Below, piece by piece: positions 16,921 to 25,289 of a DNA stretch of 49,780 nucleotides. Source of the DNA: an uncultured Rhodospirillaceae bacterium (GTDB taxonomy: Bacteria > Pseudomonadota > Alphaproteobacteria > CAAGCB01 > CAG-977); NCBI GenBank assembly GCA_900550445.1, contig URSF01000015.1, forward strand, positions 1-49,780, in the 5' to 3' direction. Positions within the stretch are counted from its first letter, which is position 1. Each line of letters begins with the position of its first letter. The translations under genes were made by a program, and so were the position numbers. The notes under the pieces were generated by a model, which had not been told where the DNA came from, did not search any database, and saw only the letters and a program-made list of their open reading frames with translations.

Positions 16921-17528
16921 GGCGCAAATTCCTTCAAAGCGTCGCGGATCAATTCGTCAACCTTAGCAGCTTCACCGCGTTTCTTAAATGATTTCGTCAC
17001 GGCCATGGACGCGTCCATGCGCGCATACCCCAGATTAACCAGCGCCGAAACCGCGTCGTTCACGGCGCTGCCCCGCGCCTGCGCAATATCCCCCGCCGGC
17101 GTATCCGTTCCGGCCGCGCCGAACGCCGTGCCGATTTTACCTTTTAATTCCGTCACGATCCGCACGGCCAGTTTCGGCCCGACCCCCGGCGCGCGCGTTA
17201 TTGATTTCGAATCACCCGACGCAATCGCCGCCGACAATTCATCAACGCTTAAAACGGATAAAATCGCCAAAGCAACCTTTGCCCCTACGCCCTGCACGGT
17301 TGTCAGCAAAGAAAACCAGCCTTTTTCCGCCGCGTCGGCAAAACCGAACAAATGAATATGGTCTTCACGCACCTGCGTTTCGATCAACAAAGCGGCGCTT
17401 TGCCCGTTTGCGGGCATTTTCATCTGTGTTTTCGCCGAACAAAAGACCCTGTAGCCGACGCCGTTAACGTCCAAAATTAAAAAACCGTCGCCGACGGAAT
17501 CCAGAATACCGCGCAGTTTCGCTATCAT
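16917..17528 (-). CDS. ruvA: Holliday junction-binding protein RuvA
   Basis: Binds the four-way junction as a tetramer and loads RuvB. An N-terminal OB fold (MIAKLRGILDSV), helix-hairpin-helix repeats (TVQGVGAKVALAIL and APGVGPKLAVRIVTEL) and the C-terminal RuvB-contacting domain after a linker are present; 203 residues is normal. It overlaps ruvB and ruvC by 4 bp each, so ruvCAB are translationally coupled. Confidence 0.97.
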   Translation of the reverse strand: MIAKLRGILDSVGDGFLILDVNGVGYRVFCSAKTQMKMPANGQSAALLIETQVREDHIHLFGFADAAEKGWFSLLTTVQGVGAKVALAILSVLSVDELSAAIASGDSKSITRAPGVGPKLAVRIVTELKGKIGTAFGAAGTDTPAGDIAQARGSAVNDAVSALVNLGYARMDASMAVTKSFKKRGEAAKVDELIRDALKEFAP

Positions 17529-18043
17529 TTAATCAGCTCCGCCAATTGTTTCATACGTTCCGCCGTCACACGCATATAAGAATGGCAAATCGCCGCAGCC
17601 AAAGCGTCCGCCGCGTCGGGACGCAGTTTTCCTGCGGCTGGCAGCAGCGTATGAACCATCATGTCCACCTGCTGTTTTTCCGCATGTCCGGCGCCGACAA
17701 CGGCTTTTTTAATCTGATTGGGCGTGTATTCCGTCACCGATATTCCCGCCTGAGCCGGCGCCAGCAGAACAACGCCGCGCGCCTGCCCCAGCTTAAGTGT
17801 CGAATTCGGATTTTTATTAACGAAAGTTTCCTCCACCGCCGCTTCGTCGGGAGAAAAATCGGAAACAACCGTACGAATTTGCCCGTGCAGTTCCGCCAGG
17901 CGTTCTGCCAAAGACAGGGCGTCCGTCGAATCCGCAACCCCCGCCGCCACGAAAGACAACCTGGAATCACAGCTGTCAACGACAGCCCAGCCGGTATGCC
18001 GCAGTCCGGGATCCAGCCCTAAAATCCGTACGGTTTTTCCCAA
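17525..18043 (-). CDS. ruvC: Crossover junction endonuclease RuvC
   Basis: Resolves Holliday junctions by symmetric nicking. RNase H-like fold with the catalytic acids visible: D in GLDPGLRHTGW (about D11), E in AVEETFVNKNP (about E70), and the C-terminal PDAADALAAA aspartates. The 172 residues are normal. It starts the ruvCAB set, 3 bp downstream of yebC. Confidence 0.96.
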   Translation of the reverse strand: MGKTVRILGLDPGLRHTGWAVVDSCDSRLSFVAAGVADSTDALSLAERLAELHGQIRTVVSDFSPDEAAVEETFVNKNPNSTLKLGQARGVVLLAPAQAGISVTEYTPNQIKKAVVGAGHAEKQQVDMMVHTLLPAAGKLRPDAADALAAAICHSYMRVTAERMKQLAELIK

Positions 18044-18046
18044 AGC

Positions 18047-18796
18047 CTATCCTTCCAGCTGCGCCATGATTTCGTCGGAAACCGAAACGTTTGACGCTAC
18101 GCGCTGAACGTCTTCTTCGTCATTCAGGGTTTCAACAAAATCAAAGAACTTTTTGGCCGTTTCAACATCGCTCAACTCCGCTTCGACCAAAGGTTTCCAG
18201 TCAAAACGGCAGATCGTCGGCGTGTCGAATTTGGCTTCCAGCGCTTCGCGCACCGCCCCTAAATCATCGGGCGTGCAAATGATGCGGTGGCTTTCTTCAT
18301 CGGATTCGACGTCGTCGGCGCCGGCTTCCAAAGCGGCTTCAAACATTGCGTCGGCTTCGGCGACAGCCGCCGGATATTCGATCAGCCCGATACGCTGAAA
18401 GTTAAACGCGACGGAACCCGTTTCTCCCATAACGCAGCCGGCTTTGCCGAAAATCGAACGAACGATCGGCGCGGTGCGTTTAGGATTGTCCGTCAAAGCT
18501 TCGACGATCACGGCGACATTACCGGGACCGAATCCTTCGTAACGGATTTCTTCATAGTTGGCGGCGTCGCCGGCGGAAGCCTTTTCAATCGCGCGTTTAA
18601 TATTGTCTTTGGGCATATTTTCTGCGCGGGCGGCGGCTATTGCGGCGCGCAGACGCGGATTATAAGCCGGATCGGGCAACCCCGATTTCGCCGCGACCGT
18701 AATTTCACGGCCCAATTTGGAAAAGGTGCGGGCGCGGATTTTATCCTGCGCGCCTTTGCGGTGCATAATATTTTTAAATTGAGAATGACCGGACAT
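18047..18796 (-). CDS. yebC: YebC/PmpR-family protein
   Basis: Cytosolic YebC-family protein, known as a transcriptional regulator in some bacteria and as a translation factor for proline-rich stretches in others. The N-terminal MSGHSQFKNIMHRKGAQD is the family signature; GFGPGNVAVIVEALTDN, CVMGETGSVAFNF and the acidic C-domain follow. The 249 residues are normal. Adjacency to ruvCAB is widespread, so the neighbour does not tell the job here. Confidence 0.94.
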   Translation of the reverse strand: MSGHSQFKNIMHRKGAQDKIRARTFSKLGREITVAAKSGLPDPAYNPRLRAAIAAARAENMPKDNIKRAIEKASAGDAANYEEIRYEGFGPGNVAVIVEALTDNPKRTAPIVRSIFGKAGCVMGETGSVAFNFQRIGLIEYPAAVAEADAMFEAALEAGADDVESDEESHRIICTPDDLGAVREALEAKFDTPTICRFDWKPLVEAELSDVETAKKFFDFVETLNDEEDVQRVASNVSVSDEIMAQLEG

Positions 18797-18851
18797 AACA
18801 CTCCTCTAGTCTTTTAGGTTAAAACTGATTTCGTTTTTCTTTTAACACCAT

Positions 18852-19667
18852 TTAAAGCGGCGGTAAAGATTCCTGTAAACGTCCGCCGTACCGAATCATA
18901 TAAATTTTTTCGGCCAACCCCGTTGCGTCGTTCGTATCGACCATAACGCCGCAAACGGTTGCGTCGCCTTTTTCAGGACTGTATTTTTCGGACGACATAT
19001 TGGTGACGAAGCGACGCACCGGTTCGGCTTTGTTCATACCGATCACGGAATCGAAACACCCGCACATGCCCGCGTCGGTCAGATAGGCGGTGCCGTTGGG
19101 CAAAATCTGCGCGTCCGCCGTCGGAATATGCGTATGCGTCCCGACAACCAAACTGACTTTTCCGTCCAAATGCTGCCCCATAGCCATTTTTTCACTGGTC
19201 GCTTCGGCATGAATATCCACAATCATCGCCTGCGCGTCGCGCCCCAGCTTAACGGCGCCGGCCCACTGCGCGGCGGCAGAAAACGGGTTTTCGATCGGAT
19301 CCATATAAACGCGCCCCTGAACGTGCAAAACGCCGACTTTACGCCCGTCCGGCAGCCGGTAAAGCCCCGCCCCTTTGCCGGGCGTTCCCGCCGGATAATT
19401 CGCCGGACGCAACAGGCGGTTTTCCGTTTCCAAAAGCGGCTGTATTTCTTTGGAAATCCAGCCGTGATTACCCGATGTAATCACGTCGGCGCCGCCGGCA
19501 AACAATTCGCGGCAAACGCTCAGGCTCAGCCCGAAACCGTGCGCGGCGTTATCGCCGTTGACAATGACGAAATCGACATGATATCTGCGCCGGAAATCCG
19601 GCAATGTTTCAGCAACCAGACGGCGGCCCGATTTTCCGACGACGTCTCCCAGCAACAAAATACGCAT
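18852..19667 (-). CDS. YmdB-family metallophosphoesterase
   Basis: Calcineurin-like phosphoesterase of the YmdB type (TIGR00282 family); Bacillus YmdB hydrolyses 2',3'-cyclic nucleotides. Metal-ligand motifs are visible in order: GDVVGKSGRR, VNGDNAAHGFG, TSGNHGW, VDIHAEATSEK and VGTHTHIPTAD. The 271 residues match the family. Its start codon overlaps the end of the 5-formyl-THF cyclo-ligase gene by one base, indicating co-transcription. Biological substrate in this organism unknown. Confidence 0.9.
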   Translation of the reverse strand: MRILLLGDVVGKSGRRLVAETLPDFRRRYHVDFVIVNGDNAAHGFGLSLSVCRELFAGGADVITSGNHGWISKEIQPLLETENRLLRPANYPAGTPGKGAGLYRLPDGRKVGVLHVQGRVYMDPIENPFSAAAQWAGAVKLGRDAQAMIVDIHAEATSEKMAMGQHLDGKVSLVVGTHTHIPTADAQILPNGTAYLTDAGMCGCFDSVIGMNKAEPVRRFVTNMSSEKYSPEKGDATVCGVMVDTNDATGLAEKIYMIRYGGRLQESLPPL

Positions 19668-20239
19668 TACAGTCCCTTTATGATTTCTTTTTCCGTCAGG
19701 ATAAAGTCCAGTCTTTCATCTGTTTCTTCCAACGGTACTTCCTGTATTTCCTGGTCGGAAAAAGCGACGCCGACAACAATCGGATTTGTTTTGCCGCGCA
19801 GTTCGGCGACCGTTCTGTCATAAAACCCTCCGCCGTAGCCCAGTCGGCCGCCGCGGCGGTCAAAAGCCAGCAAAGGCAGCAGCAGAACGTCAGGTAGAAC
19901 GGCTTCGTACCTTTCGTTAGGCTGTTCGGTGCCGTAAGGGCCCGCCACCAGCTCGGCGCCGGGTTCCCAGCGTCTGAACACCAAAGGATCCGTTTTGGCG
20001 ACGACCACGGGCAGACAGACAGTTATTCCTTTGTTGAACAGGGAAAGCATCAGCGGACGGACGTCCAGTTCCGTTTTCATCGGCCAGTACGCGGAAACGA
20101 CGGGATTTTCCGGCAAAGGCAGTTCAAGAAACAGCGTTACGATTTCCTGAGCGCACCACAGGGCATGATCCAAAGCGATTTCGGAACGTTTATGGACGGC
20201 TTTTGTCCGCAGCTGTCGTTTCAGAAAAGTATAGTCCAT
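19667..20239 (-). CDS. 5-formyltetrahydrofolate cyclo-ligase
   Basis: Converts 5-formyl-THF to 5,10-methenyl-THF with ATP (YgfA/Fau family). The basic N-terminus, PLLAFDRRGGRLGYGGGFYDR with its glycine-rich substrate loop, and the C-terminal VGVAFSDQEI are typical; 190 residues is normal. The ribosome-binding site is weak (AAAG before ATG). It lies immediately downstream of the 6S RNA, the conserved ssrS-ygfA arrangement, so it is probably translated from readthrough of the 6S transcript. Confidence 0.95.
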   Translation of the reverse strand: MDYTFLKRQLRTKAVHKRSEIALDHALWCAQEIVTLFLELPLPENPVVSAYWPMKTELDVRPLMLSLFNKGITVCLPVVVAKTDPLVFRRWEPGAELVAGPYGTEQPNERYEAVLPDVLLLPLLAFDRRGGRLGYGGGFYDRTVAELRGKTNPIVVGVAFSDQEIQEVPLEETDERLDFILTEKEIIKGL

Positions 20240-20263
20240 TCTTTAGCTTTCATAGATTTTCCG

Positions 20264-20460
20264 TGGGGGAAAAGACCTCTCTGACCGTCGAACCGAAACA
20301 CGCGTCGCGTGGGCCGCTTTGTATAGGTGGGCGCCGTGATACGGCAGGACTTCGGACTAATTAAAGCGCGTTATCCGCCGCAGGGACAGCTCCCGTAAAG
20401 TAAAACGTTGGCCCCGAGTACCAGCGGGATTCTAACGAATCGAAAAGTCGTTTTCCCCCG
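20264..20460 (-). ncRNA. ssrS: 6S RNA
   Basis: The 230-bp gap between zapA and the 5-formyl-THF cyclo-ligase gene is the standard site of 6S RNA in proteobacteria. On the minus strand the ends pair as GGGGGAAAA with TTTTCCCCC, followed inward by GAC with GTC, giving the closing stem of a long rod about 195 nt in length. The interior holds CGGGGCC and other G/C segments able to pair across a central bubble. 6S RNA binds sigma70 RNA polymerase in stationary phase. The exact ends are inferred from the stem. Confidence 0.85.
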
Positions 20461-20470
20461 ATTTCAGAGA

Positions 20471-20794
20471 TTACGCATTTTCAACCGTTTCGGCAACAGT
20501 TGAAATGCGCTGTGATACTTTTTCTATTAACTGAACGGTCTGGGATAAAACTTCCGGCGATACGGCGTTTTCCGCCTGCGACCGGACAAGTTCCTGATTT
20601 TTTTCGGTTAAATCGCTGGCCAGCAGCAGCGCCCCCATGACCAGTCCCAAAGATTCCGAAACCGGCATGCGCGATTTGATAAAACCGACCTTTTCGTCCA
20701 GCATCAACGCCAGAGATTTCAGGTTTTCTTCCTGTCCTTCACCGCAGGAAACAACATATTTTTGTCCGCCGACAGATAATTGAACGTCCGCCAT
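20471..20794 (-). CDS. zapA: Cell division protein ZapA
   Basis: FtsZ-ring stabiliser. The 107 residues start MADVQLSVGGQKYVVSCGEGQEE, matching the ZapA N-domain (beta strands, then the binding helix LMLDEKVGFIKSR), followed by a long dimerisation helix. AAGGGGATAGGC before ATG is a good ribosome-binding site and overlaps the stop of the upstream coiled-coil gene. Location next to 6S RNA is conserved. Confidence 0.92.
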   Translation of the reverse strand: MADVQLSVGGQKYVVSCGEGQEENLKSLALMLDEKVGFIKSRMPVSESLGLVMGALLLASDLTEKNQELVRSQAENAVSPEVLSQTVQLIEKVSQRISTVAETVENA

Positions 20795-20796
20795 GC

Positions 20797-21420
20797 CTAT
20801 CCCCTTAAAATCTTCAGTTCTTCAAGAGTCGAATCCAGACGTTCGGAAGCCTCGATCGTTGTCTGTTTCAATTCGTCATAAGCCTGCCGCACGCCGTCCA
20901 GTTCAATGGACAGGTTTTCCTTTTCAACGCTTAAAGTTTTCTTTTCTTCCCGCAGCGTTTCCAGTTCGGAACGCAACCGGGTATTTTCTTCGTTCAAAGC
21001 GCCGATCCGGTCTTCGCCCGCCGTTTCTTCCCGCGCACCGTCTTTAAGACGCCTTAATTCCTGTTCGGCTTCTTCTTTGGCCCTGATCAAAGCGGGACGT
21101 TCGCGCCCCCAGCCTTCGCGGAATTTTTTAAACTGCTCACGTTCGCCCAGCAGCTGGTTCTTTTCGGCGATCAAACGGTTGCGCACCGCGATCAGTTCTT
21201 CTTTTTCTGTGCGCAGCTGTTCAAAATCCGATTCGTTTTTCTGCGCCAGCGATAAATCCTGCCCGGCCCGATCCAAAGCCGACTGTAATTCCCGGCACTG
21301 TTCACGCAGCCCTTCGGTCTGTTTTTGTTTTTCAACGATCTTTTCCGCCGCAGCGTCCAAACGCTGGGCCGCCTGCGCCAGTCCTTCCAATGCGGATTGC
21401 AGCTGTCCCTGTAAACTCAA
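20797..21420 (-). CDS. Coiled-coil protein upstream of zapA
   Basis: A 207-residue protein that is almost entirely predicted coiled coil: heptad-like Leu/Ala with Glu/Lys/Gln runs from residue 1 to 200, one short break near the Trp at about 103, and no signal or membrane segment. Alphaproteobacteria commonly carry a coiled-coil (ZapB-like or DUF4164-like) gene just before zapA, so a role at the division site is plausible by context only. It ends 2 bp before zapA starts. Low complexity makes family assignment unreliable. Confidence 0.75.
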   Translation of the reverse strand: MSLQGQLQSALEGLAQAAQRLDAAAEKIVEKQKQTEGLREQCRELQSALDRAGQDLSLAQKNESDFEQLRTEKEELIAVRNRLIAEKNQLLGEREQFKKFREGWGRERPALIRAKEEAEQELRRLKDGAREETAGEDRIGALNEENTRLRSELETLREEKKTLSVEKENLSIELDGVRQAYDELKQTTIEASERLDSTLEELKILRG

Positions 21421-21453
21421 CGCCCATCTCCACGGTCAAAACATTTTTCATTA

Positions 21454-21481
21454 AGATAAAGGCGTTCTGTTTTTTGTGCAA
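21454..21481 (-). promoter_or_regulatory. Possible promoter for the zapA operon
   Basis: On the minus strand TTGCAC and TTATCT are spaced by 16 bp, about 35 bp before the coiled-coil gene. Spacing and hexamers are acceptable but not strong. The gap is divergent with the ThiE-like gene. Confidence 0.4.
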
Positions 21482-21572
21482 CAGCCTTCTTGAACCTTTT
21501 TGGCTTATATTGACAAATACGGTATATTCTGCCGTAATGCTTCCCTATCCGAATTAATGAAAGACGTCGACA

Positions 21573-22058
21573 ATGCAGCAAGGACTTTATCTGATCGCGC
21601 CCGCGGGAACGGACGAAAACGAACTGAAAAAACGGTTTGACCGGTTCTGCGCCGGCAAAACGCCCGACGCGCTGTTATTTGATCCGGCAGGCAGACCTTT
21701 CGAAGCCGTATGCCAATTTACAAACGCCGTTCAGGAAAAAAACGTCGCCCTGATCCTTAAAAACGATATTGATCTGGCTTTAAAGCTGCCGGCGGACGGC
21801 GTACAAATTCCCTATCAGTCCGACGTCAAAAAAATCAGAAAGCAAACGGCGGATATCGCTTTGGGCGTTTTGTGCGCCACCCGCGACGAAGCCATGCGCG
21901 CCGGTGAAGCCGGAGCCGACTATATCGGCTTCGATACGCCGGACGCGGCGGATCTGACGCAGTGGTGGAGCGAACTGTTTACGGTGCCGTGCGTCGATTT
22001 CAATCCTGACCGCCCGTCGCCGGCGGCGGATTTCCGGATTGCGGTTTTGGCCGGTTAA
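21573..22058 (+). CDS. Degenerate thiamine phosphate synthase/TenI-like protein
   Basis: TIM-barrel relative of ThiE/TenI. Recognisable pieces are ALILKNDIDLALKLPADGVQ (cf. LIINDRVDLA...GVHLG in ThiE), IALGVLCATRDEAMRAGEAGADYIGF, and a shortened end. At 161 residues it is well below the usual 200 or more. DGVHLG is replaced by DGVQIPY, and the C-terminal GGI phosphate-binding loop is missing. ThiE catalysis is therefore doubtful; it may be a non-catalytic paralogue. Its 3' end overlaps the convergent gtrA-like gene by 59 bp. Confidence 0.7.
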   Translation: MQQGLYLIAPAGTDENELKKRFDRFCAGKTPDALLFDPAGRPFEAVCQFTNAVQEKNVALILKNDIDLALKLPADGVQIPYQSDVKKIRKQTADIALGVLCATRDEAMRAGEAGADYIGFDTPDAADLTQWWSELFTVPCVDFNPDRPSPAADFRIAVLAG

Positions 22059-22470
22059 AAACAAACGTTTTATTCAATACGTATCCCAGCAAAGCCACCG
22101 GCAACACCAGCACGGCTCCGGCAATATACTTATCGGCCAACCCGGCGATTTCCAGCAACTTTAATCCGGCGACGTTAGCGATATAAACGACAATGTAAAC
22201 GCCGATGAAACGCCCCAGCAGACGCGACTGAAAATCCTTAAAAACAACACGGCCGAAGGTTTGAAAATTAAACAAAACGCCGCAGACCGTCGCGACGGCC
22301 ACCGCCGCGGCATAATGCAGCCCCGCGTAAATCAGCAGAGAATAAAGGGAGTAATAAAAAACGGTGTTGACGCCCCCCATAATCAGAAACAAAATAAACT
22401 GTTCCGAAAATCCCGTGATTTTCATTCCCAGCCGCACGCCCCAAAAAAACAAATCCTTTAATTTTTTCAT
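22000..22470 (-). CDS. GtrA-family membrane protein
   Basis: Four-helix GtrA-family protein; the family is linked to flipping or transfer of undecaprenyl-linked sugars for surface polysaccharides. Four hydrophobic segments are clear (FILFLIMGGVNTVFYYSLYS, AAAVAVATVCGVLFNFQTF, FIGVYIVVYIANVAGL, AGAVLVLPVALLGYVLNKTF), with the family's N-F(Q/N) and NKTFVF signatures. I prefer the ATG at 22470, which overlaps the epmA stop as ATGA; another at 22485 would add five residues. The hydrophilic C-tail is low complexity. Confidence 0.85.
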   Translation of the reverse strand: MKKLKDLFFWGVRLGMKITGFSEQFILFLIMGGVNTVFYYSLYSLLIYAGLHYAAAVAVATVCGVLFNFQTFGRVVFKDFQSRLLGRFIGVYIVVYIANVAGLKLLEIAGLADKYIAGAVLVLPVALLGYVLNKTFVFNRPKPQSGNPPPATGGQD

Positions 22471-23516
22471 GCGACCGGCGCCCATAAAACGTCTTCGATC
22501 CGTTCCGCCCCCGTAATCAGCATGACCAGCCGGTCAACGCCGACGGCGATTCCGGCGGCTTCGGGCATGGCGGCAACGGCGTTGATGAAATCGTCGTCTA
22601 TCGGATAACGTTCGCCGTACAGTTTTTCCTTTAAGTCCATATCGTATTCAAACCGTTCACGCTGTTCCGCCGCATCGGTCAATTCGGAAAAAGCGTTTGC
22701 CAGCTCGACGTCGCCGACATAGACTTCAAAACGTTCGGCAAAACGCGGATCCGACGGTTTGCGCCGCGACAAAGCCGCCATGCAGACCGGATAATCATAT
22801 AAAATCGTCGGCGCGCCCCGTCCCAGATTCGGCTCGATTTTTTCAAAAGCGATTCGGAAATAAATATCGTCCCAGCGGTCGTCCGCGGACACTTGTATCC
22901 CCATCGCCTCGGCCGCTTTTGCCAAAGGCCGCGGATCAGGTTCCAGCGTCGGTTCGGCCGGCAGCGTTTTTTCCAGATCAAAGCCGGCATATTTCCGGCA
23001 AGCTTGCGCCACCGATATTTTTTCCCACGGCGCGAACGGATCGCATTCCCGTCCGTTTTCTTTTAAAACTTTAACGCCGCAGGCCCGCACGCAGGCCCGC
23101 ACCAGCTCAATCGTGTCGTCCATCAGCCGCGTATAATCCGCCTGCGCCCGATACCATTCCAACATGACGAATTCCGGGTGGTGGCGGCGGGAACGTTCTT
23201 CGTTGCGGAAAACGCGCGCCATCTGAAAAATTCTGGGCAGTCCGGCCGCCAGCAGCTTTTTCATCGTAAATTCGGGCGAAGTATGCAGATACATTGTACG
23301 GTCCGCCTGCCCGAACGGTTCGGCCAATTCCGTTTTAAAAGCTTTCAGATGCGGTTCCAGACCGGGAGAAATCTGCAAAATCGGCGTTTCAACCTCTAAA
23401 AAATCACGCTGCGTAAAAAAATGCCGTATCGTTTCAATCACTCTGGCCCTTTGTTTTAAAACGGGCAGACGGCGGATATAATCTTCAGCATGCCAGAAAG
23501 GAATCCGGTTGTTCAT
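22467..23516 (-). CDS. epmA: EF-P--(R)-beta-lysine ligase EpmA
   Basis: Paralogue of class II lysyl-tRNA synthetase that attaches (R)-beta-lysine to elongation factor P. Class II motifs are visible: VETPILQISPGLEPHL, HTSPEFTMKKLLAAGLPRIF and VFRNEERSRRHHPEFVMLEWY, and the C-terminal GVDRLVMLITG. It lacks the tRNA-anticodon-binding N-domain of LysS, as EpmA does; 349 residues. It is divergent from efp, its substrate gene, which supports the call. EpmB is not in the window. Confidence 0.93.
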   Translation of the reverse strand: MNNRIPFWHAEDYIRRLPVLKQRARVIETIRHFFTQRDFLEVETPILQISPGLEPHLKAFKTELAEPFGQADRTMYLHTSPEFTMKKLLAAGLPRIFQMARVFRNEERSRRHHPEFVMLEWYRAQADYTRLMDDTIELVRACVRACGVKVLKENGRECDPFAPWEKISVAQACRKYAGFDLEKTLPAEPTLEPDPRPLAKAAEAMGIQVSADDRWDDIYFRIAFEKIEPNLGRGAPTILYDYPVCMAALSRRKPSDPRFAERFEVYVGDVELANAFSELTDAAEQRERFEYDMDLKEKLYGERYPIDDDFINAVAAMPEAAGIAVGVDRLVMLITGAERIEDVLWAPVA

Positions 23517-23623
23517 AAAAAAATACTCCCGATATGACGCAGAACTCTTGCGTTCAGAATGTTAATCTGTTAATTTTTGCACAAATTTTATTGTCTTTCT
23601 TTTAATATACAAGGAAAAAACAC

Positions 23624-24187
23624 ATGAAAATGCAAGCAAACCAGATCCGTCCCGGCTGGGTAATCGAATATAACGGCAAACCGTGCATCGTTATTGATTA
23701 TGAATTGGTCATTCCCGGCAAAGGAAACGCAACCATTCAGGTCAAAATGCGCGACGTCGCCACCGGCGTAAAAACGGAACAGCGCTGGCGCACGGCCGAT
23801 TTCGTCGAAAAACTGATGAGCGAAGACCGCGATTGCCAGTTTTTGTTTTCCGACGGCACGGATTTGACGTTTATGATGGTTGACACGTATGACCAGTTCA
23901 CCGTTTCCAAAGATCTGCTGGGCGACCGTGCCGCTTATTTACAGGATAATATGGAAGTCGTCGTTCAGTTTATCGAAGGCAACCCCGTCGGCATCGAACT
24001 GCCGGCCAAGGTCATTCAGACGGTTGTCGAAACGGAACCCGTCATCAAAGGCCAGACGGTTTCTTCTTCTTACAAGCCGGCCGTTTTGGACAACGGTTTG
24101 CGCATCGGCGTACCGCCGTTTGTCGCGACGGGTGATAAAATCGTTGTTTCCACCGTTGACAACACCTATGTCGAACGGGCCAAATAA
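23624..24187 (+). CDS. efp: Elongation factor P
   Basis: Rescues ribosomes stalled at polyproline. Three domains fit the usual 187 residues: N-terminal KOW-like domain, then two OB folds. The modified lysine is K33 in the loop PGKG, which is the EpmA type of loop, matching the neighbouring epmA. The C-terminal end GVPPFVATGDKIVVSTVD is typical. AAGGAAAAAACACATG gives the start. Confidence 0.97.
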   Translation: MKMQANQIRPGWVIEYNGKPCIVIDYELVIPGKGNATIQVKMRDVATGVKTEQRWRTADFVEKLMSEDRDCQFLFSDGTDLTFMMVDTYDQFTVSKDLLGDRAAYLQDNMEVVVQFIEGNPVGIELPAKVIQTVVETEPVIKGQTVSSSYKPAVLDNGLRIGVPPFVATGDKIVVSTVDNTYVERAK

Positions 24188-24212
24188 TTAACCTTAAAGA
24201 AAGGCGCAGAGT

Positions 24213-25277
24213 ATGCCAAAACCGACAATCAGACCGACCCGTCCGTCATTTCGGAAAACGACGGTGCGCAAAGCCGTGGCGGAACACCGGTCTGCGGAAC
24301 GGAAAGTTCAGCAAAGAAAAACCGAAATCAAAGAAAAGGCCGTTTCGCTTCTTCAGAAAAAATCCGAAGAAGCCGCTCATATTCAAAGAACGTCCTTTGC
24401 CGCCAGAAAGCCGGATCCCGTCGAACAGTACCGCGAATCCCGGCAGGATCGCTTTATTTCGGCTTTGTCCGCCAATCTGAACGTCATGATTCAGGCGGTG
24501 CAAAAGGCCGGACGCGGACTGGCTCGCGATTTCGGAGAACTGGAAAAACTGCAGGTTTCCAAAAAAGGCGCCGCGGATTTTGCTTCGACGGCCGATCTGA
24601 ATTCTGAAAAGACTCTGCGCGAATATCTGCTGAAAGTCCGCCCCCGCTACGGTTTTCTGCAGGAAGAAAGCGGTACGCTGGAAGGGCCGGACACTTCGCA
24701 CCGCTGGATCGTTGACCCGCTGGACGGCACCAGCAACTTTTTGCACGCCGTTCCGCATTTTGCCATTTCTCTGGCTTTGCAGGAAGACAAGGAAATCATC
24801 GCGGGCGTGATCTACAACCCGATCACGGGCGATCTGTTTTACGCGGAAAAGGGCGGCGGCGCTTGGGCTTTGACGGCGTCCGGTTCGTGTCGTCTGCATG
24901 TGTCCAACCGCGCCCAATTAAACGAAGCCGTCGTCGTTACGGGCATTCCTCATCTGGGACATTCAAATCCGGATAAGTTTATCCGCCAGCTGACGCCGAT
25001 GATGCAGAAAACCGCCGGCGTGCGCCGTATGGGATCCGCCGCGCTGGATATGGCTTACGTCGCGGCGGGACGGTTTGAATGTTATTGGGAAGAAGACATC
25101 AAGCCTTGGGACATCGCGGCCGGCCTGCTGATCGTCAAAGAAGCCGGCGGACGCATCTGCACGTTTAAAGGCAATGAAGATCCTTATACGGTTTTAAATG
25201 ACGGATCTGTTGTTGCAACAAACGATTATTTGTTCAATACTTTTAAAAAGCAGATGATGAACGCTGAAAAGGAGTAA
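24213..25277 (+). CDS. Inositol monophosphatase family (SuhB-like) with basic N-terminal extension
   Basis: Mg-dependent phosphatase of the inositol monophosphatase fold. Metal motifs are present: LQEESGTLEG (Glu), WIVDPLDGTSNFLHAVPHF, and the C-terminal WEEDIKPWDIAAGLLIVKEAGG. The conserved fold begins at about residue 88 (LNVMIQAVQKAGRGL). Before it lie about 85 residues rich in Arg, Lys and Glu that are not usual in SuhB. AAAGGCGCAGAGTATG supports the upstream start, so the extension is probably real. The gene is 25 bp after efp, in the same run as the envelope genes. Confidence 0.9.
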   Translation: MPKPTIRPTRPSFRKTTVRKAVAEHRSAERKVQQRKTEIKEKAVSLLQKKSEEAAHIQRTSFAARKPDPVEQYRESRQDRFISALSANLNVMIQAVQKAGRGLARDFGELEKLQVSKKGAADFASTADLNSEKTLREYLLKVRPRYGFLQEESGTLEGPDTSHRWIVDPLDGTSNFLHAVPHFAISLALQEDKEIIAGVIYNPITGDLFYAEKGGGAWALTASGSCRLHVSNRAQLNEAVVVTGIPHLGHSNPDKFIRQLTPMMQKTAGVRRMGSAALDMAYVAAGRFECYWEEDIKPWDIAAGLLIVKEAGGRICTFKGNEDPYTVLNDGSVVATNDYLFNTFKKQMMNAEKE

Positions 25278-25289
25278 GGAGTTAATCCG

